From Phycicoccus sp. (lineage in GTDB: Bacteria > Actinomycetota > Actinomycetes > Actinomycetales > Dermatophilaceae), in the NCBI GenBank assembly GCA_017993715.1, contig JAGOME010000038.1, positions 1 to 42,621 of the forward strand: DNA of 42,621 nt, in the 5' to 3' direction. The notes beneath the pieces were generated by a model that saw only the letters and a list, made by a program, of their open reading frames with translations, did not search any database and was not told the DNA's origin. Positions 25,136 to 32,703 of the stretch are shown here, in pieces. How positions within the stretch are numbered: position 1 is the first letter of the stretch; each line of letters begins with the position of its first letter. A program made the translations under genes and the position numbers.

Positions 25136-25597
25136 TCAGGCCTTCTCGGCCAACGCCTTCAGCTGCAGCAGGCCCTTGACGAAGTCACCGCCAAGCTTGT
25201 CGTCCATCTTGAAGACCTTGGCGAAGACCTGCCCAAACGCACCCCGCTCCCCCGTCATCGTCCAGGTGACGTCGGTGCCACCGCTGGCGTCGGGCGCGAA
25301 GGTCAGCGCGACGTGATTCGTCGCCTTGAACGGCTTGAGGAAGGCGAGATCGATCCCGATCCGGTCCGGCGTGGACTCGGTGATCGTCATGGTCCCCTGG
25401 CCGGCCTTGTTGTTGCCCTGCCACGCGTAGCGGGCGCCCGTCCCGCGGTCAGCGCCGGAGTAGGTCCGCTGGAGCTGCGGGTCCAGCCCCTCCCACGGCG
25501 ACCACTCCACCCACCGGTGGAAGTCATCGACGAGAGCGTGGACGGTCGCGGACTCGGCCTCGACGTGGACGGAACGGGTGATGAGGAATTGGGCCAT
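25136..25597 (-). CDS. SRPBCC / polyketide-cyclase-like protein
   Basis: 153-aa START-fold protein: an opening beta strand ITRSVHVEAESATVHALVDDFHRWVEWSPWEGLDP, a central GTGARYAWQGN, then TDVTWTMTG and a C-terminal helix. These hold small hydrophobic ligands; the ligand here is unknown. TAGCAT sits 7 nt before the ATG, so the mRNA is probably leaderless, and no ribosome binding site is visible. Two 28-bp direct repeats lie upstream. It is cotranscribed with the coiled-coil protein gene. Confidence 0.88.
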   Translation of the reverse strand: MAQFLITRSVHVEAESATVHALVDDFHRWVEWSPWEGLDPQLQRTYSGADRGTGARYAWQGNNKAGQGTMTITESTPDRIGIDLAFLKPFKATNHVALTFAPDASGGTDVTWTMTGERGAFGQVFAKVFKMDDKLGGDFVKGLLQLKALAEKA

Positions 25598-25604
25598 GCG
25601 CCGA

Positions 25605-25610
25605 ATGCTA
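25605..25610 (-). promoter_or_regulatory. Leaderless -10 hexamer of the SRPBCC gene
   Basis: TAGCAT (minus strand) ends 7 nt before the ATG at 25597. The direct repeats at 25642-25720 lie just upstream. Confidence 0.55.
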
Positions 25611-25641
25611 CGGGTGTGCAGGTCGGCCCGGGAACGTCGGA

Positions 25642-25720
25642 GAAAGTCGGCCACCGGTCCCACTCTCCGACCCCACCAGGCCCAGCTCGCCGGAAAGTCG
25701 GCCACTGGTCCCACTCTCCG
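25642..25720. repeat. Two 28-bp direct repeats upstream of the SRPBCC gene
   Basis: Copies at 25642-25669 and 25693-25720 match at 27 of 28 positions, with a 51-nt period (about five helical turns). Each can fold into a weak hairpin, with GTCGGAGA/TCTCCGAC around the first. They lie between the esterase terminator and the SRPBCC promoter, so they may bind a regulator. Confidence 0.75.
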
Positions 25721-25742
25721 CCACCCACCGCACAGCAGACGA

Positions 25743-25773
25743 GCGCCCCGCGGGCCGTGTCTCCGCGGGGCGC
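25743..25773 (-). terminator. Terminator of the esterase gene
   Basis: Perfect 11-bp arms GCGCCCCGCGG (25743-25753) and CCGCGGGGCGC (25763-25773), 9-nt loop, 17 nt past the esterase stop codon. Confidence 0.8.
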
Positions 25774-25790
25774 CCGAGTTCGGTGGCTCG

Positions 25791-26801
25791 TCAGCGTTGC
25801 GTGCGAACCAGATCGGCGATGACGTCATTGGCGCGGATCTCCTGGCTGACCAGGCCGAGTCCGGTGAAGGGATCGCCCGACCCCGGCCACGTGTGGCCCG
25901 CATCCGAGATCGCATAGAGCGTGACCCGTGCATCGCGGCGGCACTGGCGGTAGTCACGCACCGTCACATGCTCGGAGAGTTGTCGCGTGGTGATCCGGGC
26001 CGCGCAGTCGTTGAGCTCAGCCCACCGGTCCTGGGCCGCCTCGGTCCCGTAGCCCCAGTAGGGCGAACCTCCACCGGCATACGGGTTGACCGGGTCGGCC
26101 ATCCCGGAGAAGGCGACGACGCGCACGGCCGCCGAGGGCTGGCAGCTGGCCGGGTCGGGCATGTAGCCACCGGCCCCATCGGCCACCGGAGTGCCGGCCC
26201 GCAGCCCGACGACCGGGACGATCGCCGCGACCGACGTGGGGTCATCGCAGGCCCACTGCGAGATCATCCGTCCACCACCGGAGTAGCCCGTGGCGACCAC
26301 CCGCCTGGGGTCGGCGCAACCGAGCGTCGCGAGCGCTGCCACGGTGTCGCGCAGAAACTGCTCGTCATCGACCAGGGTCTGCCCCGAGGGGGCTGACGTC
26401 ACACCGGGGACGTTCCACGCGAACAGGCCGGGCCCATAGGTGATCAACCCCTGCGGCGCCGCCAGCAGGAAACCCTCCTCCTCGGCAGTCGCGGCGAGCT
26501 CACTGCGCTGCAGCTGTTCCTGGGCGTTGCTGAAACTCCCGTGCAGAGTCAGCACCAATGGCACCTTCCACTGCACCCCCTTGACCCGCTCAGGGACGTG
26601 GACCAGGACCGTGCGATCGACGCCAGCGGAGGACACGGTCAGGGTCGACGTGCCGACGGGCAGGCTGGACGTGCACCGCTGCACCCCCGGCATCGACGTT
26701 GCGGCGGGGGCTGCGCCGGCACTCGGCGCTGTGGCCAGCAGGGAGACACCCAGCCCCACGGCGGCCAGGACCCGGGTCAGGGACGGACGGTTCGGGCGCA
26801 T
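25791..26801 (-). CDS. Secreted PHB-depolymerase/feruloyl-esterase-like hydrolase
   Basis: 336 aa. A cleavable signal peptide is evident: basic RPNRPSLTR, hydrophobic VLAAVGLGVSLLATA, and an AGAA cleavage region near residue 30. The mature alpha/beta hydrolase has LTLHGSFSNAQ, the nucleophile elbow GYSGGGRMISQWAC, a GMADPVNPY acid turn and SDAGHTWPGS for the histidine, as in LpqC-type polyhydroxybutyrate depolymerase/acetylxylan or feruloyl esterases. The polymer it attacks is unknown. The ATG at 26801 has GAGGTGG upstream; the GTG at 26813 is an alternative. Upstream lie a 12-bp palindrome and a tandem repeat. Confidence 0.9.
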   Translation of the reverse strand: MRPNRPSLTRVLAAVGLGVSLLATAPSAGAAPAATSMPGVQRCTSSLPVGTSTLTVSSAGVDRTVLVHVPERVKGVQWKVPLVLTLHGSFSNAQEQLQRSELAATAEEEGFLLAAPQGLITYGPGLFAWNVPGVTSAPSGQTLVDDEQFLRDTVAALATLGCADPRRVVATGYSGGGRMISQWACDDPTSVAAIVPVVGLRAGTPVADGAGGYMPDPASCQPSAAVRVVAFSGMADPVNPYAGGGSPYWGYGTEAAQDRWAELNDCAARITTRQLSEHVTVRDYRQCRRDARVTLYAISDAGHTWPGSGDPFTGLGLVSQEIRANDVIADLVRTQR

Positions 26802-26826
26802 GGCCCACCTCACTCTCCCGACGGCA

Positions 26827-26838
26827 GTGATCGATCAC
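26827..26838. promoter_or_regulatory. 12-bp palindrome upstream of the esterase gene
   Basis: GTGATCGATCAC is a perfect palindrome 26 nt before the esterase ATG, in a position suited to a repressor. Confidence 0.45.
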
Positions 26839-26946
26839 ACCTCGTCAGGCGACCCGCCACCGTGCCGTGCCGTCGGACTCCCAGCCGAGCGACGCTGCCT
26901 CCCGCATCACACTGTGTCGCGTCAGGTCGGGGGCACTCAAGAGTCT

Positions 26947-26990
26947 GGTGAATCGTCTCACTGCACGAGGTGACTCGTCTCACGACACGA
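26947..26990. repeat. 22-bp tandem direct repeat
   Basis: Two adjoining copies (26947-26968 and 26969-26990) beginning GGTGA and containing TCGTCTCAC match at 19 of 22 positions. The period is two helical turns, so the copies face the same side of the DNA, as in regulator binding arrays. They lie in the 225-nt gap between the desaturase stop and the esterase start. Confidence 0.65.
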
Positions 26991-27026
26991 TCAGGGCCCG
27001 AGGCCAGCACCACGAGGAATGCCGTC

Positions 27027-28151
27027 TCAGCCGGCCGCCAACCCCGCTCGCCGGCGGTAGGCCCACCCCGGCCCGCGCAACACGAAACCGAAGCGGTCCC
27101 GCCACGTCCTCGAGGCGGCGACGTCGGCCGCCATCGAGCGCCACTCGTGCGTCGCGATCACGCGGGGATCGACGGTGTCGAGGTTGCGAGTCAGCCCATA
27201 GACCGGCCGCTCCACCTCAGGCTCGAAGGTCCCGAAGAGCTTGTCCCACACGATGAAGATCGAGCCGTGGTTGACGTCGAGATACTGACGGTTGGTGCCG
27301 TGATGGACCCGGTGGTGGCTTGGGGTGTTGAGGATCTTCTCGAGCCAGCCGATCGAGCGGATCGCCTCGGTGTGGATCCAGAACTGGTAGATGAGGTTGA
27401 GGGCGCGAGCCGATTCGATGACAGAGGGCCGCACGCCGAGCAGCGCGAGCAGCCCGTAGGGGACGGTCATGGTCACGCCCTCGGCCACCGGCTGCCGCAG
27501 CGCGGTCGAGAGGTTGTAGCGCTCGCTGCTGTGGTGGACGACATGGACCGCCCAGAGCCACCGACTCTCGTGCGAGAGTCGGTGGTTCCAGTAGTAGATG
27601 GCATCCCAGCCCACGATCGCCACCGCTGTCGCGAGTACCCCGGTCCCGAGGTCCCGGTCGTGCCGGGCGAACAACACCGATCCGCTGGTGACGGCCGCCC
27701 AGGTCGTGGCGGCCGCCAGCGCCGACGCCCCCACGGCCGTGACGGCAGCCACGCCAGAGAGCCGTCCCAGGGCATCGACGCGGGAGTGGACGAGGTCGGG
27801 CGGCGCGGCATTCGCCGGGACGGCGCCCGGGGCGGGCAACTCGCCGGCCCGATGGCGGCGGACGACATCGGCGATGGTCGTCGCGGCGGCTCCGACAACA
27901 GCAGCACCCAGAAGGACCCGGCCGAACCGGCCGCGTCCGGGGGTGAGCGGGTCGAGCAGGGCCTTGGCGACGAACGGCGCGACGAGCGAGCCGACGCCCA
28001 TCGTCAAGCTGGCGAGCGTGTCCTGGAGTTCGTAGTCGCCCGGGCCCGGGACCCCACCGCGCGCCACCCGCCGCCGCTGCCACCAGTACTCCGTGCCCAT
28101 CGCCCCGACGAAGGCCGGGATCGCCAGCACGGTGAGATCGACGCGCGGCAT
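27027..28151 (-). CDS. Sterol desaturase / fatty acid hydroxylase family membrane protein
   Basis: 374 aa integral-membrane di-iron enzyme of the ERG3/FA-hydroxylase superfamily. The histidine clusters are HRLSHE, HVVHHSSERYN and HHRVHH, plus a later NHG. Four or five hydrophobic segments surround them. Such enzymes hydroxylate or desaturate lipids with O2; the substrate is unknown. The ATG at 28151 lies inside a GTATGCCG motif and has GGAGGG 6 nt upstream. A TACTcaccAGTA palindrome 40 nt upstream suggests TetR-type control. Confidence 0.9.
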   Translation of the reverse strand: MPRVDLTVLAIPAFVGAMGTEYWWQRRRVARGGVPGPGDYELQDTLASLTMGVGSLVAPFVAKALLDPLTPGRGRFGRVLLGAAVVGAAATTIADVVRRHRAGELPAPGAVPANAAPPDLVHSRVDALGRLSGVAAVTAVGASALAAATTWAAVTSGSVLFARHDRDLGTGVLATAVAIVGWDAIYYWNHRLSHESRWLWAVHVVHHSSERYNLSTALRQPVAEGVTMTVPYGLLALLGVRPSVIESARALNLIYQFWIHTEAIRSIGWLEKILNTPSHHRVHHGTNRQYLDVNHGSIFIVWDKLFGTFEPEVERPVYGLTRNLDTVDPRVIATHEWRSMAADVAASRTWRDRFGFVLRGPGWAYRRRAGLAAG

Positions 28152-28191
28152 ACGGACCCTCCGGGACGTCCGACAGTGACGCGCGCCAGTC

Positions 28192-28203
28192 TACTCACCA
28201 GTA
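28192..28203. promoter_or_regulatory. Palindromic operator upstream of the desaturase gene
   Basis: TACTcaccAGTA, in an A+T-richer patch, overlaps the likely promoter (TAGACT hexamer on the minus strand nearby). Short palindromes of this form are typical of TetR-family lipid regulators; which one binds is unknown. Confidence 0.45.
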
Positions 28204-28232
28204 ACTATCTCCGTGGGCGAGGCCGGGCCGCC

Positions 28233-28988
28233 TCAGCGCTTGGACGCGCCCTCGTCGAGGTGCTCCGCGACGTCGCCGAGGTCGTTGGCGTCCGAGAACA
28301 TCGGATAGATCCTCTTGTCGAACCAGACCTGCCCGACGGTGCTGCCCGGTTCGAGGGTGGCCAGCATGAGGAAGGTGTCGTACTGCTGGTCTGGTGCACC
28401 GAGCTTGGACGGGTCACCGAGGGCGCCGCCTGCGGTCATCCCTGTGTTGGACGTGCCCGGGAACATCATGTTGACCAGAATGCCGTCGTCCTTGACTTCG
28501 GCCGCCGCGATCCGCGTCAGGGCCCACATGGCGGCCTTGGCCGACGCGTATGCCGACATGCCCGGGGCCGCGACCTCGGCGATCCGCGAGACGACGTTAA
28601 TGACATGACCCGAGCCCTGCTCCTGCATGACCGGCAAGGCATAGCGCATCCCATGCATGCAGCCGAGGACATGCACCCGGTGCAGGAGCGCGAAGGTGTC
28701 GACATCGGTCGTGGCGACCGGTGAGGAGTAGCCGATCCCAGCGTTGTTGATCATCACGTCGAGGCGGCCCGTCTTGTCGACCGCGAGGTCGACCAGGGCC
28801 TTGACGTCGTCAGGGTTAGTCACGTCACCTTCGATGCGCATCATGCCCTCGACCTCCTTCATGCCCTGCTCATGAAGGTCCGACCCGACGACCGTCGCGC
28901 CATCGGCGATGAACCTGCGCGCGATGGCCTGCCCGATCCCGCTCGCGGCACCGGTGATCGCGACGGTCTTGCCCTGAATGCTGCTCAT
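28233..28988 (-). CDS. Short-chain dehydrogenase/reductase
   Basis: 251 aa, classical SDR. The cofactor loop TGAASGIGQ is at about 13-21; an acidic residue follows the second strand (GSDLHEQ), which favours NAD(H) over NADP(H); NNAGIGY is near 85, and the catalytic set has Ser in VVSRIAEV and YASAK near 147-151. The substrate is unknown. The ATG at 28988 has AGGGGAG upstream. It lies upstream of, and on the same strand as, the lipid desaturase-like gene, which makes a lipid or alcohol substrate plausible but unproved. Confidence 0.9.
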   Translation of the reverse strand: MSSIQGKTVAITGAASGIGQAIARRFIADGATVVGSDLHEQGMKEVEGMMRIEGDVTNPDDVKALVDLAVDKTGRLDVMINNAGIGYSSPVATTDVDTFALLHRVHVLGCMHGMRYALPVMQEQGSGHVINVVSRIAEVAAPGMSAYASAKAAMWALTRIAAAEVKDDGILVNMMFPGTSNTGMTAGGALGDPSKLGAPDQQYDTFLMLATLEPGSTVGQVWFDKRIYPMFSDANDLGDVAEHLDEGASKR

Positions 28989-29160
28989 AGGACTCCCCTG
29001 AACCCTCTCGACGGACCCGCCCTGTGGCAGATCGCTGCGTCGAGGCACAACGTAGGAGCGACCCCTGAGGCGGTCAAGCGGAACAACCCAAAGCCATGGC
29101 GGGGGCCCCTCCCCGTCTCTACACTCGCGAGCATCGGGAGCGACCAAGGGGAGCAGCACC

Positions 29161-29952
29161 ATGAGCGAGCGGCACGAGTCGGGCACCATCGAGCGGGACG
29201 GGGCCTCGATCGCCTACATCGACCAGGGCGAGGGGACACCCGTGGTCCTCCTCCCCGGCATGAGCCTCGACATCAGTTATCTCGGACGCCTCGCCGACGC
29301 GCTGGCCGCGGACGGGTTGCGCCCCGTACGCGTGGGCTCGCGGCAGCCGCCCTCGGACCCCGATGCCGCGGTGACCATGCACGATCTGGCCGATGACGTG
29401 AATGCCGTGCTGACGGCCCTGGACCTGCCGCCTGCCTGGGTGGCCGGGCACGCCTTCGGCAACCGGGTCGCCCGTGCTGTGGCCCTGGACCATCCCGACC
29501 GGGTGGCCGGGGTGATCCTGCTCGCGGCCGGGGGGACGGTCCAGCCGTCGCCGGAAGCCTCGGACGCGCTAAGAATCGCCTTCTCCGACGTGCCCCGCGA
29601 CCAGGGCGTCAAGGCCATGGAGTACATGGTCGGCGATCCGGCCGATGCCGAGTCGGCCTACGACGCAATCATGAAGGCGAGCCATCCCGAGCTCGGCGCC
29701 ATGCAGCACCGGGCGACCACCGACACGCCCCAGGACGAGTGGGCCGCCCTGGCGCCCGGCAAGCCGGTCCTGATCATCCAGGGCACCAACGATCGGATGG
29801 CCCCGCCCGCCAACGGTGAACAGCTCGCCAAGGCGGCGCCGGACCAGGTCGCGCTGGCCTGGATCCAGGGCGCTGGGCACTTGTTCGCGTTCCTGCACCC
29901 GGACCAAACGGCCAAGGACATCGTGGGCTACATCAAGGATCACGCGGGCTGA
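29161..29952 (+). CDS. Alpha/beta hydrolase-fold protein with Ala at the nucleophile position
   Basis: 263 aa. The fold is clear: VVLLPGMSLD oxyanion segment, then DLADDVNAVLTALDLPPAWVAGHAFGNRVAR, GTNDRMAPP acid turn near 215 and GAGHLFAF histidine near 245. The elbow reads GHAFG (96-100), so residue 98 is Ala where a catalytic Ser/Asp/Cys is normal. Acid and His remain. It may be a non-hydrolytic member (lyase, oxygenase-like or binding protein). GGGGAG precedes the ATG. It diverges from the SDR gene, and pirin follows 67 nt downstream. Confidence 0.85.
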   Translation: MSERHESGTIERDGASIAYIDQGEGTPVVLLPGMSLDISYLGRLADALAADGLRPVRVGSRQPPSDPDAAVTMHDLADDVNAVLTALDLPPAWVAGHAFGNRVARAVALDHPDRVAGVILLAAGGTVQPSPEASDALRIAFSDVPRDQGVKAMEYMVGDPADAESAYDAIMKASHPELGAMQHRATTDTPQDEWAALAPGKPVLIIQGTNDRMAPPANGEQLAKAAPDQVALAWIQGAGHLFAFLHPDQTAKDIVGYIKDHAG

Positions 29953-30006
29953 CGCGGCGGCGTTCCCCCTCGGCTCCGGGCCAGAAGTGCTCACGCACCC
30001 TCGGCC

Positions 30007-30012
30007 TACAGT
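30007..30012 (+). promoter_or_regulatory. Leaderless -10 hexamer of the pirin gene
   Basis: TACAGT ends 7 nt before the ATG at 30020, so pirin probably has its own leaderless promoter. Confidence 0.55.
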
Positions 30013-30019
30013 GGATGGC

Positions 30020-30958
30020 ATGTCTGGGGAGAATGCCGCACCCGTGCTCGTCCTCACCCCCCGCGAGGTGCCCCTGGGCGGGCCCCGCGCCATGACCGTC
30101 CGACGGACGTTGCCACACAAGGACCGCTCGTTCGTCGGCGCCTGGTGTTTCGTCGACCACTACGGTCCACATGATGTTGCCGCGACGGGCGGCATGGATG
30201 TCCCACCGCACCCGCACGCCGGGCTGCAGACGGTGTCGCTGCTTTTTCAGGGGGAGATCGAGCACCGCGACACCCTGGGGACTCATGCGTTCGTGCGCCC
30301 GGGGGCGGTCAACCTCATGACGTCCGGGCGCGGCATCGCCCACACGGAGGTGTCGACACCGCAGACGACGATCCTGCACGGGGTCCAGTTGTGGGTCGTC
30401 ACGCCCGATGCCCAGCGCGAAGGGCCGCGGGTCTTCGAGAACTACGACGCGCCCCACGTTTCCGTCGGAGAGGGCGTCCACCTGCGGGTCTTCATCGGCG
30501 CGCTCGCCGGCCAGTCCTCCCCCATCGCCACGGCCACGCCGCTGCTGGCCGCGGAGGTGCAGTTGGCGCCCGGGGCGCGCTGGACGGTGGCGGTCGACAC
30601 GGCATTCGAGCATGCCGTCCTCGTCGACGACGGCGACGTCGCCTTGGAAGGCGTGGGGCTCGCGCGCGGCGACCTCGGTGTCGTTGACGCCGGTCCTGCG
30701 GTCGTGACCCTCGTGGCCGGGGCGGCACCGGTGCGCCTCGTGCTGCTCGGGGGCACGCCCTTCGAGGAGGACATCGTCATGTGGTGGAACTTCATCGGCC
30801 GCAGCGACGAGGACATCCGCAGGATGCGGGAGGAGTGGATGACGCATTCGGAGCGCTTCGGGCAGGTGCGCGGCTACGAGGGTGCGACCCAGCACCTGGC
30901 GGCGCCGATGATCCCCGACGTCCGCCTGCGGCCGCGCAGTCGCCTCGGCACACGCTGA
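30020..30958 (+). CDS. Pirin family protein
   Basis: 312 aa bicupin. The N-terminal cupin has the pirin metal-binding pattern: DHYGPHD, PHPHAGLQTVSLLFQGEIEHRDTLG, and a late RGIAHTE with the glutamate ligand. The C-terminal cupin ends in the pirin signature FEEDIVMWWNFIGRSDEDI. Roles of bacterial pirins vary (quercetinase activity, metabolic regulator). The start follows a TACAGT hexamer at 7 nt, and the fourth to seventh codons contain GAATGCCG. It converges on zwf, with a repeat element and a strong palindrome between them. Confidence 0.92.
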   Translation: MSGENAAPVLVLTPREVPLGGPRAMTVRRTLPHKDRSFVGAWCFVDHYGPHDVAATGGMDVPPHPHAGLQTVSLLFQGEIEHRDTLGTHAFVRPGAVNLMTSGRGIAHTEVSTPQTTILHGVQLWVVTPDAQREGPRVFENYDAPHVSVGEGVHLRVFIGALAGQSSPIATATPLLAAEVQLAPGARWTVAVDTAFEHAVLVDDGDVALEGVGLARGDLGVVDAGPAVVTLVAGAAPVRLVLLGGTPFEEDIVMWWNFIGRSDEDIRRMREEWMTHSERFGQVRGYEGATQHLAAPMIPDVRLRPRSRLGTR

Positions 30959-31001
30959 CGCTGTCCGAGTGCCGAGTCGTCCGATTCCCCCGACTCCCCG
31001 G

Positions 31002-31060
31002 TCGAGATGACGTCACACGCGGACGATTCATGGGGGGCTCCGCGTGTCGCGTCACCTCGA
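31002..31060. repeat. Inverted-repeat element between convergent genes, copy B
   Basis: Arms at 31002-31023 and 31039-31060 match at 19 of 22 positions. The left arm shares GTCGA-ATGACGTCACACGC-GACGA (all but two positions) with copy A at 633-697, and the right arm shares CCGCGTGTC. As with copy A, it lies just past the end of a plus-strand gene that faces a minus-strand gene. Confidence 0.75.
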
Positions 31061-31064
31061 CGCG

Positions 31065-31103
31065 GGAGCGGGCGGCATTCGGAGTCCGAATGCCGCCCGC
31101 TCC
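31065..31103. terminator. Perfect 39-nt palindrome carrying an inverted pair of GAATGCCG motifs
   Basis: Arms 31065-31083 and 31085-31103 are exact reverse complements (19 bp) around one G. The arms contain CGGCATTC (31073-31080) and GAATGCCG (31088-31095). It sits between convergent pirin and zwf and should terminate both. This is how Haemophilus and Neisseria uptake sequences are often arranged. Confidence 0.85.
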
Positions 31104-31177
31104 AGTCACGATGGCCGGGGTTCGCGGGTCACGGCTCCCCTCGCGAACCCCGACACGATGAGGGGGACAACTGCCGG

Positions 31178-32623
31178 TCAGTGACCGACGATGTCCTGCT
31201 TCTTCTCCCGCCAGGGGCGCTCGAACGGGAGCCGCCAGGCGAAGGGAGCGATGAGTTGATGGATCTGGTTGGGTCCCCAGGTGCCGGGGTTGTAGGGACG
31301 CACGACAGGCGGATTGTCGATGAGGGGCTGACTGACCTCCCACAAGCGCTCGATCCCGTCGGCGCTGGTGAACAGTGTCCGGTCACCCCGGATCGCGTCG
31401 TAGATCAGCCGCTCATACGCCTCGAGGACACTGCCGGCCCACGTCGTATCCTGCATGGCGAACTGCATGGACAGCTTGTCGAGCTGCATCCCTGGGCCGG
31501 GCCGCTTGCCATAGAACGACAACGACAACCGGGGGTTGTCCGACAGGTCGAACGTCAGGTGGTCCGGACCGTGGTCGCGCACCCCGGAGTTCGCCGGGAA
31601 CATCGACTGCGGGGGCTCGCGGAAGGCGATCGAGATGATCCGAGCGCCCTCGGCCATGCGCTTGCCGGTGCGCAGATAGAACGGCACGCCCGCCCAGCGC
31701 CAGTTGTCGATGTAGCACTTGAGGGCGATGAACGTCTCGGTCTCGCTGTTGGGATTGACGCCCGGCTCGTCGCGGTACCCGAGGTACTGACCCCGCACCA
31801 CATCGCTCGGCTGGATGGGCAACATCGAGCGGAAAACCTTGTTCTTTTCGCGGCTGATGGCCGACGGCTCCAACGCGGTCGGCGGCTCCATCGCGGTGAA
31901 CGCGAGGATCTGGAACAAGTGCGTGACAACCATGTCCCGATAGGCGCCGGTTGCCTCGTAGAAGTCACCGCGTTGGGTCAGGCCAAGAGTCTCGGGGACG
32001 TCGATCTCGATGTGGGAGATGTTGTTGCGGTGCCAGATCGGCTCGAAGAGCCCGTTGGCGAAGCGGAACGCCAAGATGTTCTGTGCGGCTTCCTTGCCGA
32101 GGAAGTGGTCGATCCGATAGATCTGCGACTCGTCGAAGACCTCGTGCAACTGCCGGTTAAGCCCGACGGCACTGGCGTAGTCGGTGCCGAACGGCTTCTC
32201 CATGATGACCCGGCTGCGCTCGACAAGCCGTGCGCTGGCGATGGTCGACACCGCGGATAGCGCGGCCTTGGGCGGGACGGACAGATAGTGCAGCCGCAGC
32301 GGATCGGCCCCCGGGAGCTGGTCCTCGCAGCGGGCGACAGCCTCGGCGAGAGCCTCGGGGCCGGCCGACAGCGGGACGAAGTCGAGTCGCGCGGCAAACT
32401 CGAGCCAGTCGCTCTCCTTGAGCTCGCGCGTGGAGTGTTCGCGGATCGCGACGTGCGCCAGCGACCGGAACTCGTCTGGCGTCAGCTCGTCAAGGCTGGT
32501 GCCGACGATCCGCAGGTCGTCGTTGAGGCCCGAGAGGAAGAGATGGAGCAGCCCGGGGAGGAGCTTGCGCTTGGACAAGTCACCAGTGGCGCCGAACAGA
32601 ACGACGGTGCAGGGGGTACCCAT
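31178..32623 (-). CDS. zwf: Glucose-6-phosphate 1-dehydrogenase
   Basis: First enzyme of the oxidative pentose phosphate pathway, producing NADPH; 481 aa. The NADP-binding GATGDLSKRKLLP is at residues 11-23, EKPFGTD near 142, and the substrate signature RIDHFLGKEA near 170-180; the C-terminal half is complete with YERLIYDAIRGD. No pgl, gnd or opcA neighbour is visible, so this may be a stand-alone or second copy. Its DNA contains no GAATGCCG or GTATGCCG copy, the longest motif-free stretch in the window. It diverges from the MFS gene with an 80-nt spacer. Confidence 0.93.
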   Translation of the reverse strand: MGTPCTVVLFGATGDLSKRKLLPGLLHLFLSGLNDDLRIVGTSLDELTPDEFRSLAHVAIREHSTRELKESDWLEFAARLDFVPLSAGPEALAEAVARCEDQLPGADPLRLHYLSVPPKAALSAVSTIASARLVERSRVIMEKPFGTDYASAVGLNRQLHEVFDESQIYRIDHFLGKEAAQNILAFRFANGLFEPIWHRNNISHIEIDVPETLGLTQRGDFYEATGAYRDMVVTHLFQILAFTAMEPPTALEPSAISREKNKVFRSMLPIQPSDVVRGQYLGYRDEPGVNPNSETETFIALKCYIDNWRWAGVPFYLRTGKRMAEGARIISIAFREPPQSMFPANSGVRDHGPDHLTFDLSDNPRLSLSFYGKRPGPGMQLDKLSMQFAMQDTTWAGSVLEAYERLIYDAIRGDRTLFTSADGIERLWEVSQPLIDNPPVVRPYNPGTWGPNQIHQLIAPFAWRLPFERPWREKKQDIVGH

Positions 32624-32703
32624 GGGGCCATAGTGTGTCGGGGATCACACGACTCCGCCAATCCGTGTCACGCTGAGAACATCGTCGGCACCACGCGCCG
32701 CTG

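Noticed and set aside
25642-25720. The two 28-bp repeats as a minimal CRISPR array
   Set aside because: Only two copies, one 23-nt spacer, partly hairpin-forming repeats, and no cas genes in the window.
27017-27030. Identity of the octamer with the Neisseria DNA uptake sequence
   Set aside because: Only ATGCCG (sometimes followed by T or TC) is shared with the Neisseria 12-mer; the CTGAA end is absent in nearly all copies, and position 9 is C as often as T. Similar behaviour is claimed here, not common origin.
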